The notes: a model not told the origin generated them from the letters alone. Shown: positions 48,227-57,416, counted from the first letter of the stretch. The stretch: DNA of 59,823 nt from Variovorax soli NBRC 106424 (GCF_001591385.1 NZ_BCUU01000023.1:1-59823), one strand, 5' to 3'. Translations and numbers: made by a program.

Positions 48227-49132
48227 TCAATGCTTGTGCTGATGCTGGTGCTCGCCGCCGGACGCCGCGCCGCCGCCCGGTGCGCCGATGGCCACCGGCA
48301 CCTGCAGCGTCTGCTCGCTGGCCACGCCCTTCGCGTCGACGAAGCGCAACGTGACCGGCACGGTGGTGCCGACGTTCACGGGCTGCTTCAGGTCCGTCAG
48401 CATCAGGTGGTAGCCGCCGGGCGTGAGCTCGACGGTCTGGCCGGCCGGCAGTTCCAGGCCCTGGCTCAGCGGACGCATCTTCATGGTGTCGCCTTCCATC
48501 TTCATCTCGTGCACCTCGGCCACGCCGGCCACCGGCGTGGAGGCGCCGACCAGGCGCATGGCCTCCGGCGCCTTGAGCTTCATGAAGGCGCCGGTGCCGC
48601 TCTGGCCCGGCACGGCGCGGCGCACCCAGGCGTCGCTGACCTCGACGGGCGCGGCGCTGCCGGGTGCCAGCACCATCAGGCGCGCGGCGGGAAACTCGGG
48701 CTTGGCCGTGTCGCTGGCCGGAATCTGCGCCCAGTCGGCACTGCCCACGTCGCAGGTCTGCAGCACCTTGAACCAGAGCGGGCCGGGCTTGGCGTCGAGC
48801 TTGCCGCGCACGATGAACTGCGCCTTCTCGCTGGCCGGCAAGGCGGCCTGGGGCGAGTTGGCCTTCCAGCTGATCTCGCTGCCGGTGGCGTTGAGGGTCC
48901 AGCCATCGCGCGGCTCGGCCTTCTGCACGGCGAAGCCCGCGGGCACGCGCACCGTCAGGCCGGTGGTGCTCTTCGCATCCTTGCAGGCGTGGCCGACGCG
49001 AAAGGCCGCCGCGTAATCGCTGCCGGCTGTGGCGCTGCCCTCGGCCAGCGTGACGTGCGCGACGGCGGCGCCAGCGGCCAGCAGGCTGGTGCCGGCCAGA
49101 AGGCTCATGCGGATGAAGTGCGAACGGTTCAT
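48227..49132 (-). CDS. YcnI (DUF1775)-PCuAC copper-protein fusion
   Basis: A 301-residue periplasmic protein. A signal peptide ends at AVA-H, so the mature N-terminus is the copper-binding His of YcnI proteins (HVTL, with Trp in GPLWFKVLQTC). Residues about 160-285 are a PCuAC domain with the H-x-M...M...H-x-M ligands (VHEMKMEGDTMKMRPL and GGYHLMLTDL). A His-rich tail ends EHQHQHKH. Both domains carry copper to cytochrome oxidase or to CopCD-type systems. It is the last gene of the DUF2946/TonB operon. Confidence 0.92.
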   Translation of the reverse strand: MNRSHFIRMSLLAGTSLLAAGAAVAHVTLAEGSATAGSDYAAAFRVGHACKDAKSTTGLTVRVPAGFAVQKAEPRDGWTLNATGSEISWKANSPQAALPASEKAQFIVRGKLDAKPGPLWFKVLQTCDVGSADWAQIPASDTAKPEFPAARLMVLAPGSAAPVEVSDAWVRRAVPGQSGTGAFMKLKAPEAMRLVGASTPVAGVAEVHEMKMEGDTMKMRPLSQGLELPAGQTVELTPGGYHLMLTDLKQPVNVGTTVPVTLRFVDAKGVASEQTLQVPVAIGAPGGGAASGGEHQHQHKH

Positions 49133-49153
49133 GTCGATGTTCTCCAGGACAAA

Positions 49154-51493
49154 TCAAAGATCGAAACGCAGCTGCGCGGTGTAGGTGCGCTGCGGATAGG
49201 GGTGGAAGTTCCAGTACTGCTCGTTGTTCAGGTTGTCGATGCCGAAGGCGGCCGACCACTGGCGGTTGATCTGGTAGCGCACGCGCACGTCGACCACGAA
49301 GTACTTGCTGGCGCCGAAGTACGCGTCGGCATTGACGTCGCTGTTGTCCAGGGTCGAATACTGCTGGCCACTGTAGCGGGCCGCCCCGGTGAATGCCCAG
49401 CGGCTGTCGGGCCGCCAGGTGGCGTAGACGGTGGAGCGCCAGCGCGGAACGCGCGGCTGCCACTTGCCCACGCTGGCCGGGAAGGCATCGTTTTGCACGA
49501 TCTTCGAATCGGCAAAGGTCAAGCTCGCGCCCAGCTCGAGGCCCTTGATCCACACATCCTGCCCGCTGTAGGCCAGCTCGAAGCCGGTGGTGCGCACCTT
49601 GTCCACGTTCTGCACGCGCGTGACGACCGGGCTGGTGCCCGGCACCTGCTGGCTGTAGAGCGCGTCCTGCGTTTCCTCATGGAAGAGCGTGGCACGCGCC
49701 AGGCCGTTGCCCAGGTCCTGCTCGGCGCTCAGCTCACCCGTCCAGGACTTCTCCGGCTTGAGGTTCGGGTCGTTGACGAAGGCCAGCGCACCGCCCGACG
49801 TGGCGCCGTACAGCTCGCCCACTGTCGGGTAGCGCACCGCTCGGCCGACCGAGCCCTTGAGCACGGTGCGCTCGGCGAACTGGTAGGCCAGCGCAGCCTT
49901 GGGCGAGATGTCGGATTCGCTGCGCCGCGCATAGTCCAGCCGGCTGCTGGCAGTGGCGCTTACGCCGTGGCTGGCGTTCCAATCCTCCCAGCGCAGGCCC
50001 AGCACCGCCTTCCAGCGCGGCGCGAACGACCAGGCGTCCTGCGCCCAGGCGCTCCAGGTCTCGGTGCGCCCGCCCACCTGGCTGATCAGGCTGCCGGCCG
50101 AACCCGACAGCCAGTTGCCGGCCACTGTGCTCTTCAGGATGCCGAGTTCGTAGGCGTCGCGTCCAATGCCGAAGTCGACGATGTGTGCGCCGCCCGCTCC
50201 TTGCGGCCTCCAGGTGCCCTTGGCCGCCAGCGTGTTCCAGCCGGTGCCGCCCTGGTCCTGCAGCGTACCGGCGCCGCCCATTTCGGCCTGCGGCAGCGCC
50301 ACGGCAGGGGCGCGCTGCTGGTCCCTGGCGTAGTCGTACAGGCTGGCGGCCACTTCCCAGTCCCAGGTGCCGCCGGTGCGGCTTTTCGCCGACAGGCCGT
50401 GCATGGAGTGGGTCTGGCTGTCGTCCGTGAGCGGGAAAGCGGTGGGCGCCAGGTTGTAGCGCCGGCCTTCGATGCTGATCGGCCCGCTGTACACCGGCTG
50501 GCCGGCGGCGTTGCGCGGGTAGCTGTCGGGGCGGCCTTCCGAACTGTTCTGCCACCAGCCCAGGGTATAGGTGGCGCGCACGGTGCCCGAAAAATCGTAG
50601 GCGAGCTTGAGCTTCGCGTGGTCCTGCACCGTGTGGTACTGGGTGCCGGTGCCCAGGATGTACCAGGGCTGGTTGGTGGTGTTCAGGCCCCGCACATAGC
50701 CAGTGACGGGCACGCCGCCCCCGCCCGGCACGCCCGAGGCCACGGTCGCGGTGGTGAAGGTCTGGGGCTGGCCCTGGCTGTCGGTGTGGTTCAGGTCGAT
50801 CCACCACGACCAGTCGCCGCTCTTGCTGCCCAGCGACGCGCTGGTCTGCCAGCTGTTGAAGGTGTCGTGCGTGTTGTAGAGGCGGTAGGGCTGCGAGGAG
50901 AAGCCGGCCGACACATGGGCTTCGAGCTCGGTGGGCATGCGGGTCACGTAGTCCACCACCGCGCCGGCCGAATTGCCCGGGTAGGCCGCCGAAAAGGGGC
51001 CGTACATCACGTCCACCCGCTCGATCTCCTCGGGCGTGACCATGCCCCAGCGCGGCGCGTAGTTGGTGCCGTTGGCAATGCCGTTGCCCAGGTAGTTGGA
51101 CAGCAGGATGCCGTCCGCATACACGGCGGAGCGCGCGCTGTTGCCGGTGCCCGAGGCGCGCGTGGACAGGATCGCGTGGTTGTAGTCGCCGATGTAGCGC
51201 TTGCGCACCAAGAGGCTCGGCAGGTACTTGAGGGCGTCTTCGCTGTCGGTGGCGTTGATGCGCACGTCGATGTCTTCGCGCGTGATGCCTTCGATGGTGG
51301 TGGGGATCTGCGTGGGCAGCGAGGTCGGCTGGCCGCCGGTGACGGTCACCACGCCCAGCGACTTGCTTCGCTCGGCCGCATCGGCCGCGCCGGCGCCCGC
51401 TTGCGCCCAGGCCAGGCCCGGAAAGGCGGCGACCAGCGCCAGCCAGAGATTGGATCGGTTGTTCTTCAAGAGAAATGCCTTCGCCGGTGCCAT
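49154..51493 (-). CDS. TonB-dependent receptor, probable copper uptake
   Basis: A 779-residue outer-membrane protein. The ATG at 51493 is preferred to a GTG three codons earlier. After a signal (ending LAWA-Q) come a TonB-box-like GVVTVTGG, the plug domain (LPSLLVRKRYIGDYNHAILS, YGPFSAAYPGNSAGAVVDYV) and a barrel ending in AQLRFDL with a C-terminal hydrophobic residue. The flanking DUF2946 and YcnI-PCuAC genes point to copper or a copper-chelate (OprC-like role). Siderophore specificity is the alternative. Confidence 0.88.
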   Translation of the reverse strand: MAPAKAFLLKNNRSNLWLALVAAFPGLAWAQAGAGAADAAERSKSLGVVTVTGGQPTSLPTQIPTTIEGITREDIDVRINATDSEDALKYLPSLLVRKRYIGDYNHAILSTRASGTGNSARSAVYADGILLSNYLGNGIANGTNYAPRWGMVTPEEIERVDVMYGPFSAAYPGNSAGAVVDYVTRMPTELEAHVSAGFSSQPYRLYNTHDTFNSWQTSASLGSKSGDWSWWIDLNHTDSQGQPQTFTTATVASGVPGGGGVPVTGYVRGLNTTNQPWYILGTGTQYHTVQDHAKLKLAYDFSGTVRATYTLGWWQNSSEGRPDSYPRNAAGQPVYSGPISIEGRRYNLAPTAFPLTDDSQTHSMHGLSAKSRTGGTWDWEVAASLYDYARDQQRAPAVALPQAEMGGAGTLQDQGGTGWNTLAAKGTWRPQGAGGAHIVDFGIGRDAYELGILKSTVAGNWLSGSAGSLISQVGGRTETWSAWAQDAWSFAPRWKAVLGLRWEDWNASHGVSATASSRLDYARRSESDISPKAALAYQFAERTVLKGSVGRAVRYPTVGELYGATSGGALAFVNDPNLKPEKSWTGELSAEQDLGNGLARATLFHEETQDALYSQQVPGTSPVVTRVQNVDKVRTTGFELAYSGQDVWIKGLELGASLTFADSKIVQNDAFPASVGKWQPRVPRWRSTVYATWRPDSRWAFTGAARYSGQQYSTLDNSDVNADAYFGASKYFVVDVRVRYQINRQWSAAFGIDNLNNEQYWNFHPYPQRTYTAQLRFDL

Positions 51494-51577
51494 GCCCGGC
51501 ACCGCGCCTGGAAGAAGGGCCGCAGGCGCCCGGCCCCGTTCGATCAGGGCCCGGCGCGGCGGAACTCGGTCAGGAAA

Positions 51578-51937
51578 TCAGGCGAGCGAAGGCGGCCCGC
51601 GCGCCGGCAGCGGCGCGGCGGTCGCGGCCGCCAGACGGGCGGCCACGATGGGCTGGAGCGCATGGCCCAGCGGCAGGGGATGCGCGAACTGCGGCGCATC
51701 GGCAGACGGCGGCGGCGCGCCCGCAATCGCGCAAAGCGGGCAATCCATGTGGCTGGCACCCAGCTCGCGGGCGCCGTCGTCGGTCTTGACCACGACCTTG
51801 ATCGCGCCGGCGCTGGAGCACACCAGCTCCATCGGCTGCGGATTCACCAGCGGTGATGCCACGGCCACACCCAGCGACAACGCAAACCAAAGCAGCACAA
51901 GGCGGCCGATTTGCGTGAGTTGTCGAAAGGGTTTCAT
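51578..51937 (-). CDS. DUF2946 family protein
   Basis: A 119-residue protein with a single N-terminal membrane or signal segment, the family core HMDCPLCAIAGAPPPSADAP and the typical LPARGPPSLA end. The CPLC pair and flanking His could bind copper. DUF2946 genes commonly precede TonB receptors of the copper type. It is the first gene of the operon, immediately downstream of the palindrome at 51942-51957. Confidence 0.88.
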   Translation of the reverse strand: MKPFRQLTQIGRLVLLWFALSLGVAVASPLVNPQPMELVCSSAGAIKVVVKTDDGARELGASHMDCPLCAIAGAPPPSADAPQFAHPLPLGHALQPIVAARLAAATAAPLPARGPPSLA

Positions 51938-51941
51938 GGCC

Positions 51942-51957
51942 GCGGAATTATCCGCGA
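51942..51957. promoter_or_regulatory. Palindrome over the DUF2946 start region
   Basis: CGCGGA and TCCGCG are inverted around ATTA, 4 bases before the DUF2946 ATG (51937). On the minus strand GATAAT inside it resembles a -10, so the message may be nearly leaderless and the palindrome an operator. Confidence 0.4.
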
Positions 51958-52005
51958 ATGCTCACAACGTTAGACAATGACGCGACAAACGAAACGAAAA
52001 CTCAC

Positions 52006-52416
52006 ATGTCGATCTTCCATCTCGCCTTCCACGTTCGCGACCTCGACGAGGCGCGCCGTTTCTACGGCGGCGTGCTGGGCTGCACCGAAGGCCGCAGCAC
52101 CGACACCTGGGTCGACTTCGATTTCTTCGGCCACCAGATCTCGCTGCACCTAGGCGAGCCGTTTGCGACCACCCGCACCGGCAAGGTGGGCGACGCCCTG
52201 GTGCCCATGCCGCATTTCGGCCTGATCCTGCAGCTGGAACAGTGGCAGGCCATGGCCGAGCGCCTGAAGGCGGCCGGCACCGAATTCGTGCTGGCGCCGC
52301 AGGTGCGCTTCGAGGGCCAGCCGGGCGAGCAGTGGACCATGTTCTTCTGCGACCCCTTCGGCAATCCGATCGAGGTCAAGGGGTTCCGCTCGCTGTCCAG
52401 CGTCTACGCCACCTGA
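52006..52416 (+). CDS. VOC (glyoxalase/dioxygenase-fold) protein
   Basis: A 136-residue protein: MSIFHLAFHVRDLDEARRFY, VDFDFFGHQISLHL, and the C-terminal FFCDPFGNPIEVKGFRS, with the metal-ligand His and Glu of the vicinal-oxygen-chelate fold. The substrate is unknown; short VOC proteins are common in aromatic and glyoxalase pathways. The ATG at 52006 gives the standard start. No clear ribosome-binding site. It is divergent from the copper operon. Confidence 0.88.
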   Translation: MSIFHLAFHVRDLDEARRFYGGVLGCTEGRSTDTWVDFDFFGHQISLHLGEPFATTRTGKVGDALVPMPHFGLILQLEQWQAMAERLKAAGTEFVLAPQVRFEGQPGEQWTMFFCDPFGNPIEVKGFRSLSSVYAT

Positions 52417-52432
52417 GGTGCAAGGCGGGAAC

Positions 52433-53458
52433 ATGAAGCAACTTGCTGCCGGGGTCCTGATGGCTTCGATGTGCGCTGCGGCGGCCGCGCAGCCTGGGCA
52501 GGTCTGCGAACTGGGCGGCCGGACCGTGCAACTCACCGACCCCGCCAGCACCGCAGGCAAGAGCGGCCTGCTGCGCTGCAAGGACGCCGCCACCGGCCGC
52601 GTGCTGCGCGAATCCACCTACGACGGCGGCCAGGAGTTCGGGCTGGTGCGTGCCTTCCACCCCGACGGCAAGCTGCGCCGAGCGGCCTATCGTGCCGAGC
52701 CGGGCGGCGAGCGCGCGGTGGTCGAATTCAGCGCCCGCGGCCAGCTGACCTTCCTGCGCTGCGCCGACAAGCCGCTGCTCGCCCCCGCGGCGGACGACAG
52801 GCAACTCTGCGGCTTCCAGAAGACTCCCTCCACCGTGGAGCTGTTCGACGACAACGGCGTGCTGCGCTCGCGCCTGGTCTACCTCAATGGCCGGCGGCAG
52901 CGCGCCGAAAGCCTCTACGACAACGGCAAGGTCGCGTCGGTGGAGGAAACGAGCGGCAAGCAGCGCATCGAGCGGCAGTTCTCCTCGGCCGGCGTCAAGC
53001 GCAGCGAATCGGTGTCGCTGCTGCTCGATCGCGGGCGCTCGGTGCGCCAGCGCACGCTCGAATATTCGGAGCGCGGATGGCTGGTGCGCGAGCAGCGCTG
53101 GGACGCCAACGGCGATCCGCTGCGCGACGACACCTACTACACGCAGAACGGCCAGCCCAAGTACAAGCAGGCCTTCAGCGGCAGCGGCCCGGAGCGGGTG
53201 GTCGACATCATCGAGTACTTCGAGAACGGCCAGCGCTCGGCCGAAGGGCGCTTCTCCGCACCCGTCCACGCGCCGCTGCTGCCGGTGGGCATGCACCGGC
53301 GCTTCAACGACCGCGGCACGCTGGTGGCGGAGATGAACTACGACGGCAAGGGCCGGCTGCTGGAAGAGCGCCGCTGGGACGATGCCGGCCAGCTGCTGCG
53401 GCCTGACGAGCCTGCCCTGGCCCCCTCGGAGGCGGCGGGCAAGCCCGCGGCCCAGTAG
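52433..53458 (+). CDS. Exported MORN-like repeat protein
   Basis: A 341-residue protein with a signal peptide (MKQLAAGVLMASMCAAAAAQ). Several MORN-variant repeats follow: FHPDGKLRRAAYRAEPG, LYDNGKVASVEE, YFENGQRSAEGRF, FNDRGTLVAEMNYDGKG. Similar YwqK-type repeats occur in proteins annotated as antitoxins of Bacillus YwqK. Function is unknown; an envelope location is likely. It is 16 bases after the VOC gene. Confidence 0.8.
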   Translation: MKQLAAGVLMASMCAAAAAQPGQVCELGGRTVQLTDPASTAGKSGLLRCKDAATGRVLRESTYDGGQEFGLVRAFHPDGKLRRAAYRAEPGGERAVVEFSARGQLTFLRCADKPLLAPAADDRQLCGFQKTPSTVELFDDNGVLRSRLVYLNGRRQRAESLYDNGKVASVEETSGKQRIERQFSSAGVKRSESVSLLLDRGRSVRQRTLEYSERGWLVREQRWDANGDPLRDDTYYTQNGQPKYKQAFSGSGPERVVDIIEYFENGQRSAEGRFSAPVHAPLLPVGMHRRFNDRGTLVAEMNYDGKGRLLEERRWDDAGQLLRPDEPALAPSEAAGKPAAQ

Positions 53459-53518
53459 CTCGAGCGGCCCGCAAGTGCGGCGGCGCCGGATCGGGCGCCG
53501 CCTCGCCATCCGTCGCTA

Positions 53519-54496
53519 TCAGTCCAGCTTGACGCCGGTGGCCTTGATGATGGGGCCCCAGCGCTGCGACTCGGCGCGCGCCAAGGCGAAGAACTGCTCC
53601 GGCGTGCCGGGCATCGCCTCCATGCCGAAATCGGCAAAGCGCTTTTGCACGGCCGGCGTGCCGAAGGACTTGTTGAGTTCCGAGTTCAGGCGCTGCACAA
53701 CCGGGCCCGGCAGGCCGGCGGGGCCCACGATGCCCTGGAAGGCGAACACCTCGCTGTTGGGCACGCCCACCTCGGCCAGCGTGGGCACGTTGGGCAGCAG
53801 CTTGGAGCGCTGGCCCGAGCCGATGGCCAGCACCCGCACCTTGCCCGACTGCATGATCGACAGGCCCGAGGCCAGGTCCAGGAACATGCACGGCACCTGG
53901 CCGCCCATGACGTCGGCCATGGCCGGCGCCGCACCGCGGTACGGAATGTGGGTGATGAAGGTGCCGGTGCGGTTCTTGAACATCTCCATGGCCAGGTGAT
54001 GCGGCGAACCGTTGCCCGGCGATGCGTAGTTGAGCTTGCCCGGGTTGGCCTTGGCATAGGCCAGGAAGGCCTTGAAGTCCTTGGCGGGGAACTCGGGGTT
54101 CACCACCAGCGCGAGCGGGAACTTGCCGATGGCGCCGATGTAGCTGAAGTCCTTGGAAGGATTGAAGGGCAGCTTGGTGAACAGGTATTCATTGAAGGCC
54201 AGCAGCGCGTTGTCGGCCGACATGATGGTGTAGCCGTCCGGCTTGGCGCGGGCCACGAGGTCCGAGCCGATGTTGGTGGAGGCGCCGGGCTTGTTGTCGA
54301 TGACCAGCTGCTGGCCCAGGCTGGTGCGCATGGCCTCGGCCAGTTGGCGTGCGATGACGTCGGTGCCGCCGCCGGCCGGATAGGGAACCACCCACTTGAT
54401 GACCTGGTCGGGGTAGCTGCCCTGTGCGCGGGCCCAGGGCGCGGCCAGGGTGGCGCCGGTGGCGGCCATGCCGGCCAGAAGAGTTCTGCGATCCAT
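53519..54496 (-). CDS. Bug-family solute-binding protein (third)
   Basis: A 325-residue protein. The signal has a twin-Arg start (MDRRTLLAGMAATGATLAAP) and ends ARA-Q. Diagnostic motifs are YPDQVIKWVVPYPAGGGTDV, DNKPGASTNIGSDLVARAKP and IPYRGAAPAMADVMGGQVP. It is probably the solute receptor of the aromatic-degradation genes just upstream. It ends 60 bases from the MORN-like gene and starts 70 bases after the DUF2783 gene. Confidence 0.92.
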   Translation of the reverse strand: MDRRTLLAGMAATGATLAAPWARAQGSYPDQVIKWVVPYPAGGGTDVIARQLAEAMRTSLGQQLVIDNKPGASTNIGSDLVARAKPDGYTIMSADNALLAFNEYLFTKLPFNPSKDFSYIGAIGKFPLALVVNPEFPAKDFKAFLAYAKANPGKLNYASPGNGSPHHLAMEMFKNRTGTFITHIPYRGAAPAMADVMGGQVPCMFLDLASGLSIMQSGKVRVLAIGSGQRSKLLPNVPTLAEVGVPNSEVFAFQGIVGPAGLPGPVVQRLNSELNKSFGTPAVQKRFADFGMEAMPGTPEQFFALARAESQRWGPIIKATGVKLD

Positions 54497-54566
54497 CGAA
54501 AAGGTCTCCTTTGTTTGTCGATTGGGTGCCGCTTGGGTGCCGATCGAGTGCCGATCGGCAGCGGCT

Positions 54567-54776
54567 TCACGCGGACAGCGATGGTATCGGCAGTGCCTTC
54601 ATCGCATCGGCAATGGCTTCGCGGCAGCGTGACTCATCACCGACTTGCTCGAAGAGAAGCAAGGCCAGCCGCGCCAGGAAGAGCGATTCGCGCTCGGCTC
54701 CGGCTTCGCTGATGGCGCGCGCGCATTCGGCATAGAGGCGGTCGCGGGCCTCGGGGGGCAGGGTGTTGCGGTTCAT
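54567..54776 (-). CDS. DUF2783 family small protein
   Basis: A 69-residue protein (MNRNTLPPEARDRLYAECAR; ending AIADAMKALPIPSLSA). It is all-helical, with an LFLARLALLLFEQVGD core. The ATG overlaps the TGA of the monooxygenase (ATGA), so translation is coupled. DUF2783 genes usually sit next to FAD-dependent aromatic hydroxylases; a subunit or chaperone role is inferred. Confidence 0.78.
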   Translation of the reverse strand: MNRNTLPPEARDRLYAECARAISEAGAERESLFLARLALLLFEQVGDESRCREAIADAMKALPIPSLSA

Positions 54777-56554
54777 GCGATGTCCTCCACGGTTGCGCTC
54801 GCGCAGGCGGCGCATTCGATGGCCTGCAGCAGCAGGCCCGGCTGCGGGTGGCGCCAGCGCGCCGCCACGTGGCCGTCGGGGCGCAGCAGGTAGACGGCGC
54901 CATCGAGTGCGCCGAGGGCTGCGAAGGCGTCTTGCGTGGAGCCCGAGAGCTCCAGCTCGTGAAGCTGCACCGGCAGGCCGCGCGCCGCGGCCTTGCGCGC
55001 CTCCGCCGCGCAAGCCGAGCGTGCAGGATGCGCCTGCCCCGCGCTGAACACGAGCACCGTGAAGCACGGCCCGATCAGGTCCGTGAGATGCCCCTGCTCG
55101 CCCAGCGGCTGCTCGGGCATCACTTCGCCGGGCGGCGGCCCGGCACCCAGGTCGTCGCTGCCGCTGGACAGCGGCGAATCGGCATAGCGCACCGCCTGCG
55201 TCTGGCGCGGGTTGATCAGGTTGGCGATGCCGCGGTGTTCCAGCGACAGCGACAGCGCCGCCTCGCGCAGCAGGTCGAAGCCGCGCGAGGGCGGCGACAT
55301 GAACTCGGTGCTGCGCATCGCGCTTTCCGCGTTGATGTGGAAGGCGGCGATGCGCTCGCTCGAATAGCTGTCCAGCAGCGCCGCGCCGGACACGCCACGC
55401 GCCACCAGCGCCAGCTTCCAGGCCAGGTTGTCCGCATCGTCGAAGCCGGAGTTGAGCCCGCGCACGCCGAAGATCGGCATGGCATGCGCCGCGTTGCCGG
55501 CAAAGAGAATGCGGCCGCTCGCACCGTGGCGGTAGCTTTGCAGCGTCATCGCGCCGGCGCGGTAGATGGAGGTCCACACCGTCTTCCAGGGCAGATGGCC
55601 TTCGCCGATCGCCGCCAGGTGGCGCGTGACGAACTCGCGCACGTTCTGCGGCTGCAATGCCTCTTCGCTGTCCTGCCCGGCACGCAACTGGTAGTCGATG
55701 CGCCAGATGTCGTCGGGCTGGCGGTGCATGAGCACGGTGGAGCCCGGGTTCCACGGCGGGTCGAACCAGGCGCGGCGCTCGGTGGGATGCTTGCTGTGCA
55801 GTTCGATGTCGATGATGACGTAGCGGCCCTCGTAGGCGGTGCCCTCCAGGTTCAGCCCCAGCGACTTGCGCACGAAGCTCTGGCCGCCATCGCAGGCCAC
55901 CATCCAGCCGGCGTGCAGCGCGTAGCTGCCCAGCGCGTTGCGCGCGTGCAGCGTGAGGCCGGCCTCGCCCTGGTCGTCGAAGCCTGTGAGTTCCGTGCCC
56001 CAGCGGATGTCGATCAGCCCCGGCGCGGCGGCATTGCGGCGCTGGATCTCATCGAGCAGGTACTGCTCGATGTAGTACTGCTCCAGGTTGATCATGGGCG
56101 GCAGCTTCTGGCGCGCGTCGTTGGGCATCTCGAAGCGAAACACCTCCTGCGTCTTGTAGAAGCTGGTGCCGCCGGTCCAGGGCAGGCCCTTGCCCAAAAA
56201 GGCCGGCAGTGCGCCCAGGCGTTCGACGATCTCCAGGCTGCGGCGCGAGATGCAGGCGGCGCGGCTGCCCACGCAGACGGTGTCGTCCGCTTCCAGGATG
56301 ACGCTGCGCATGCCGTGGTTGGCCAGGCCCAGCGCCAGCGACATGCCCACCGGCCCGCCGCCGACGATGACGACCGGATGCCGGCCAGGCTCCATGCCGC
56401 CTTCCAACGGCGGCAGCCAGGGTGCGAAGCGCGTGTAGTCGAAGGCGCCCACCGACGGCGGAAGTGCATCGCCGTCGAGCTGCGGCGCCAGCGGGCCGCC
56501 GGCGGCGTCGCCGGCGCGTGCGGAGGGCGTGGGAGTGAGAACGCTGGTGTTCAT
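54773..56554 (-). CDS. FAD-dependent aromatic monooxygenase (MhpA-like)
   Basis: A 593-residue protein. The Rossmann motif VVIVGGGPVGMSLALGLANH begins near residue 61, the DG motif is VACDGGQSFVRKSLG, and the third motif is FAGNAAHAMPIFGVRGLNSG followed by FDDADNLAWKLALVARG. The canonical GD Asp of this motif is an Asn here. The C-terminal thioredoxin-like region (TVLVFSAGQAHPARSACAAE) is usual for phenol-type hydroxylases. It hydroxylates an aromatic acid or phenol with NAD(P)H and O2. The start at 56554 is the first ATG after the divergent LuxR promoter. Confidence 0.9.
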   Translation of the reverse strand: MNTSVLTPTPSARAGDAAGGPLAPQLDGDALPPSVGAFDYTRFAPWLPPLEGGMEPGRHPVVIVGGGPVGMSLALGLANHGMRSVILEADDTVCVGSRAACISRRSLEIVERLGALPAFLGKGLPWTGGTSFYKTQEVFRFEMPNDARQKLPPMINLEQYYIEQYLLDEIQRRNAAAPGLIDIRWGTELTGFDDQGEAGLTLHARNALGSYALHAGWMVACDGGQSFVRKSLGLNLEGTAYEGRYVIIDIELHSKHPTERRAWFDPPWNPGSTVLMHRQPDDIWRIDYQLRAGQDSEEALQPQNVREFVTRHLAAIGEGHLPWKTVWTSIYRAGAMTLQSYRHGASGRILFAGNAAHAMPIFGVRGLNSGFDDADNLAWKLALVARGVSGAALLDSYSSERIAAFHINAESAMRSTEFMSPPSRGFDLLREAALSLSLEHRGIANLINPRQTQAVRYADSPLSSGSDDLGAGPPPGEVMPEQPLGEQGHLTDLIGPCFTVLVFSAGQAHPARSACAAEARKAAARGLPVQLHELELSGSTQDAFAALGALDGAVYLLRPDGHVAARWRHPQPGLLLQAIECAACASATVEDIA

Positions 56555-56597
56555 GCGAAAGGGATTGTCCGGATGCGCTCCGCGCCGCGTTGTCCTA

Positions 56598-56611
56598 ACT
56601 TCGTACGAGGT
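56598..56611. promoter_or_regulatory. Palindrome in the divergent monooxygenase/LuxR region
   Basis: ACTTCGTACGAGGT has a perfect TCGTACGA core and 12 of 14 symmetric positions. It lies 44 bases from the monooxygenase ATG and 22 bases from the LuxR-type ATG. Likely operator of the LuxR protein. Confidence 0.5.
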
Positions 56612-56632
56612 AAAAACCCTTGTATTTTTCGC

Positions 56633-57406
56633 ATGCGGCGCTGGCGCCTCGCTCCCAACCCCTCCGCCTCCTTTTCGTCTCCCCTGGTGCTCACGCTGCT
56701 CTCGGGCGTGGGCACGCAGCAGCTCGCGCGCAGCTATCTCGACGCCATGCAGCGCTTGCTGCCCGTCACCTTCTGCACGGTGTTCGCGGTGGGCGCCAGC
56801 GGGCGCATCGAGACGGTCTCGGCCGCCAGCAGCTACGGCAGCACCGCCGAGCGCACGGCCGAGCGCTACGTGGCCCAGCGCTTCGACCTGCTCGATCCGA
56901 ACATGGTGTGGCTGGCCGCTCGCGCGCTGCCCCGGCGCCCGCAATTGTGGATGGGCCACCAGCGCGCCGAGGAAGTGGCCGACCCTGCGTATCGCGCAGC
57001 CTGCTACGGCGACGTGGGCATTCGCGAGCGCGCCTCGGTCCTGTTGCTGCTGCCGGGCGGCCAGCGCGCGGCGGTGAGCTTCTATCGAAGCCTCGCCCAG
57101 CCGGAGTTCGGCCGGGCCGATTTCGAGGTGATCGAGGCGCATGCCGAACTGCTGGCGGCGGTCACCGCCGCGCACGGCCGCAGCATCGCCGCGGCACAGC
57201 CCCCGGTGCAGGCCGACCTCGCGTCCCGCCTGCTGACGCTGAGCCTGCGCGAGCGCGAGGTCATCGACCAGTTGCGGGCCGGCCGCACGGCCAAGGAAGC
57301 GGCGCGCGAGCTGGGCATCGAACTGAGCACCGTGCGCACCCACCAGTACCGGGCCTTCCGGCGGCTGGGCATCCGCACGCAGAAGGACCTCCTGCGCGCG
57401 GTGTAG
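56633..57406 (+). CDS. LuxR-family transcriptional regulator
   Basis: A 257-residue protein with a C-terminal GerE/LuxR HTH (LTLSLREREVIDQLRAGRTA; KEAARELGIELSTVRTHQYR). The N-terminal part (about 20-180) resembles an autoinducer-binding-like or GAF-like sensor, without a recognised ligand pocket. It is divergent from the monooxygenase gene and likely activates it in response to its substrate. The ATG at 56633 is the first after the palindrome. It converges with the M48 gene (10-base gap). Confidence 0.88.
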   Translation: MRRWRLAPNPSASFSSPLVLTLLSGVGTQQLARSYLDAMQRLLPVTFCTVFAVGASGRIETVSAASSYGSTAERTAERYVAQRFDLLDPNMVWLAARALPRRPQLWMGHQRAEEVADPAYRAACYGDVGIRERASVLLLLPGGQRAAVSFYRSLAQPEFGRADFEVIEAHAELLAAVTAAHGRSIAAAQPPVQADLASRLLTLSLREREVIDQLRAGRTAKEAARELGIELSTVRTHQYRAFRRLGIRTQKDLLRAV

Positions 57407-57416
57407 CCGGCGGCGC

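Noticed and set aside
48179..51856. A 1225-codon plus-strand ORF
   Set aside because: It is the shadow of the TonB receptor and YcnI-PCuAC genes on the minus strand; composition is the Arg/Ala/His-rich pattern of antisense high-GC frames.
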